Shown one piece after another: positions 63,389 to 64,000 of a stretch of DNA of 64,000 bases. The notes under the pieces are model-generated. The model saw only the letters and a program-made list of their open reading frames with translations, was not told the DNA's origin and made no database searches. Position numbers and translations under genes: made by a program. Within the stretch, counting starts at the first letter, position 1. Every line of letters starts with the position of its first letter. The stretch spans positions 212,136 through 276,135 of the forward strand of contig NZ_FOGB01000006.1 in the NCBI RefSeq assembly GCF_900111095.1, in the 5' to 3' direction. The DNA comes from Amphritea atlantica. Its GTDB lineage: Bacteria; Pseudomonadota; Gammaproteobacteria; Pseudomonadales; Balneatricaceae.

Positions 63389-64000
63389 TTAACCGAACTG
63401 GTTCATGGTGTTGTCTTCACCCGCGGCTTTCAGTGCGGCTTCACCGGCGAAGTATTCTTTGTGATCATCGCCCATATCGGAACCGGCCATGTTCTGGTGC
63501 TTAACGCAGGCGATACCCTGACGGATCTCTTTGCGCTGTACGCCAGCGACGTAGCCCAGCATGCCCTGCTCACCGAAGTACTCTTTCGCCAGGTTGTCGG
63601 TAGACAGCGCAGCGGTGTGGTAAGTCGGCAGGGTGATCAGGTGGTGGAAGATACCCGCTTCGCGAGCCGCATCCGCCTGGAAGCTCTGGATACGACGATC
63701 GGCTTCTGCAGACAGTTCAGATTCATCGTACTCAACCGACATCAGGTTATCACGGTTGTAAGCAGACAGATCCTTACCCTCTTCAGCCCAGGCATCAAAT
63801 ACCTGCTGACGGAAGTTCAGGGTCCAGTTGAACGATGGGCTGTTGTTGTATACCAGCTTGGCATTCGGGATCACTTCACGGATGCGGTTAACCATGCCAC
63901 CGATCTGACCGACGTGAGGTTTCTCAGTCTCGATCCACAGCAGGTCAGCACCGTTCTGCAGTGATGTGATGCAGTCCAGTACGCAACGGTCTTCACCGGT
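63389..64000 (-). CDS. aceA: Isocitrate lyase, C-terminal part
   Basis: The gene continues past the right edge; 203 C-terminal residues are present. ADLLWIETEKPHVGQIGGMV, LVYNNSPSFNWTLNFRQQ, LPTYHTAALSTDNLAKEYF and GVQRKEIRQGIACVKHQNMAGSDMGDDHKEYF identify the longer (~530 aa) isocitrate lyase type seen in Pseudomonas. It splits isocitrate to glyoxylate and succinate, bypassing the decarboxylating steps on acetate or fatty acids. A terminator follows. Confidence 0.95.
   Translation of the reverse strand, partial: TGEDRCVLDCITSLQNGADLLWIETEKPHVGQIGGMVNRIREVIPNAKLVYNNSPSFNWTLNFRQQVFDAWAEEGKDLSAYNRDNLMSVEYDESELSAEADRRIQSFQADAAREAGIFHHLITLPTYHTAALSTDNLAKEYFGEQGMLGYVAGVQRKEIRQGIACVKHQNMAGSDMGDDHKEYFAGEAALKAAGEDNTMNQFG

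Noticed and set aside
1..64000. tRNA, rRNA, CRISPR arrays, integrase or transposase genes
   Set aside because: None was recognised on either strand by eye; a covariance-model scan would be needed to exclude a small RNA gene.

Overview
The window is chromosomal DNA from a Gammaproteobacterium, most plausibly a marine Oceanospirillales-type organism. This is inferred from gene content only: monomeric NADP-isocitrate dehydrogenase, ThrH, a GntR-controlled prpBC-acnD-prpF operon, an OsmC-YcaO fusion, three chemoreceptors and a CowN homologue. I saw no rRNA, tRNA, CRISPR array, integrase or transposase gene. Most of it is compact core genome, with paired convergent genes separated by rho-independent hairpins.

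Layout. 1-6.5 kb: tail of a chemoreceptor, OsmC-YcaO, a three-gene operon (PilZ protein, unknown protein, zinc-ribbon ParA ATPase) and an NDH-2 dehydrogenase. 6.6-17 kb: icd, DAHP synthase, dsbD, a succinyl-CoA:3-oxoacid CoA-transferase pair with a divergent LysR regulator, a cysteine hydrolase and a Bcr/CflA exporter. 17-26 kb: PaaY-like hexapeptide protein, small membrane protein, cowN, thrH, a short Rho paralogue without the RNA-binding domain, a Cache chemoreceptor, a GNAT enzyme, amrS, fdxA, a MAPEG protein and a putative secreted zinc protease.

26.9-31.7 kb is the accessory region. It holds two attC sites and three cassette-like genes (an AbiV-family protein, a small acidic protein and a membrane protein) with no integrase, followed by a divergent azoR/lysR pair enclosed by two identical 65-bp direct repeats. 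Several copies of a 21-bp palindromic repeat surround these genes.

31.7-46 kb: pabB, an alpha/beta hydrolase, the complete 2-methylcitrate-cycle operon for propionate with its GntR regulator and palindromic operator candidates, a triple REPIN-like array, a VOC protein, a Kef-type antiporter, a probable thiS remnant and a LysR/LysE divergent pair. 46-64 kb: lpxH-ppiB, glnS and cysS, with a hemerythrin gene (good FNR/Anr-type promoter) and pyruvate:ferredoxin oxidoreductase lying between the two synthetase genes; then a glycosyltransferase-radical SAM-glycosyltransferase-ABC transporter cluster, a crotonase, a cupin protein, a soluble zinc-binding chemoreceptor, OmpW and the C-terminal part of isocitrate lyase.

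Metabolic themes: short-chain acid use (methylcitrate cycle, isocitrate lyase, SCOT, NADP-IDH) and micro-oxic or anaerobic functions (NifJ, FdxA, hemerythrin, CowN, OmpW). The least explained items are the short Rho paralogue, the PilZ-X-ParA operon, the integrase-less cassette cluster with AbiV, and the two-glycosyltransferase/radical SAM cluster.
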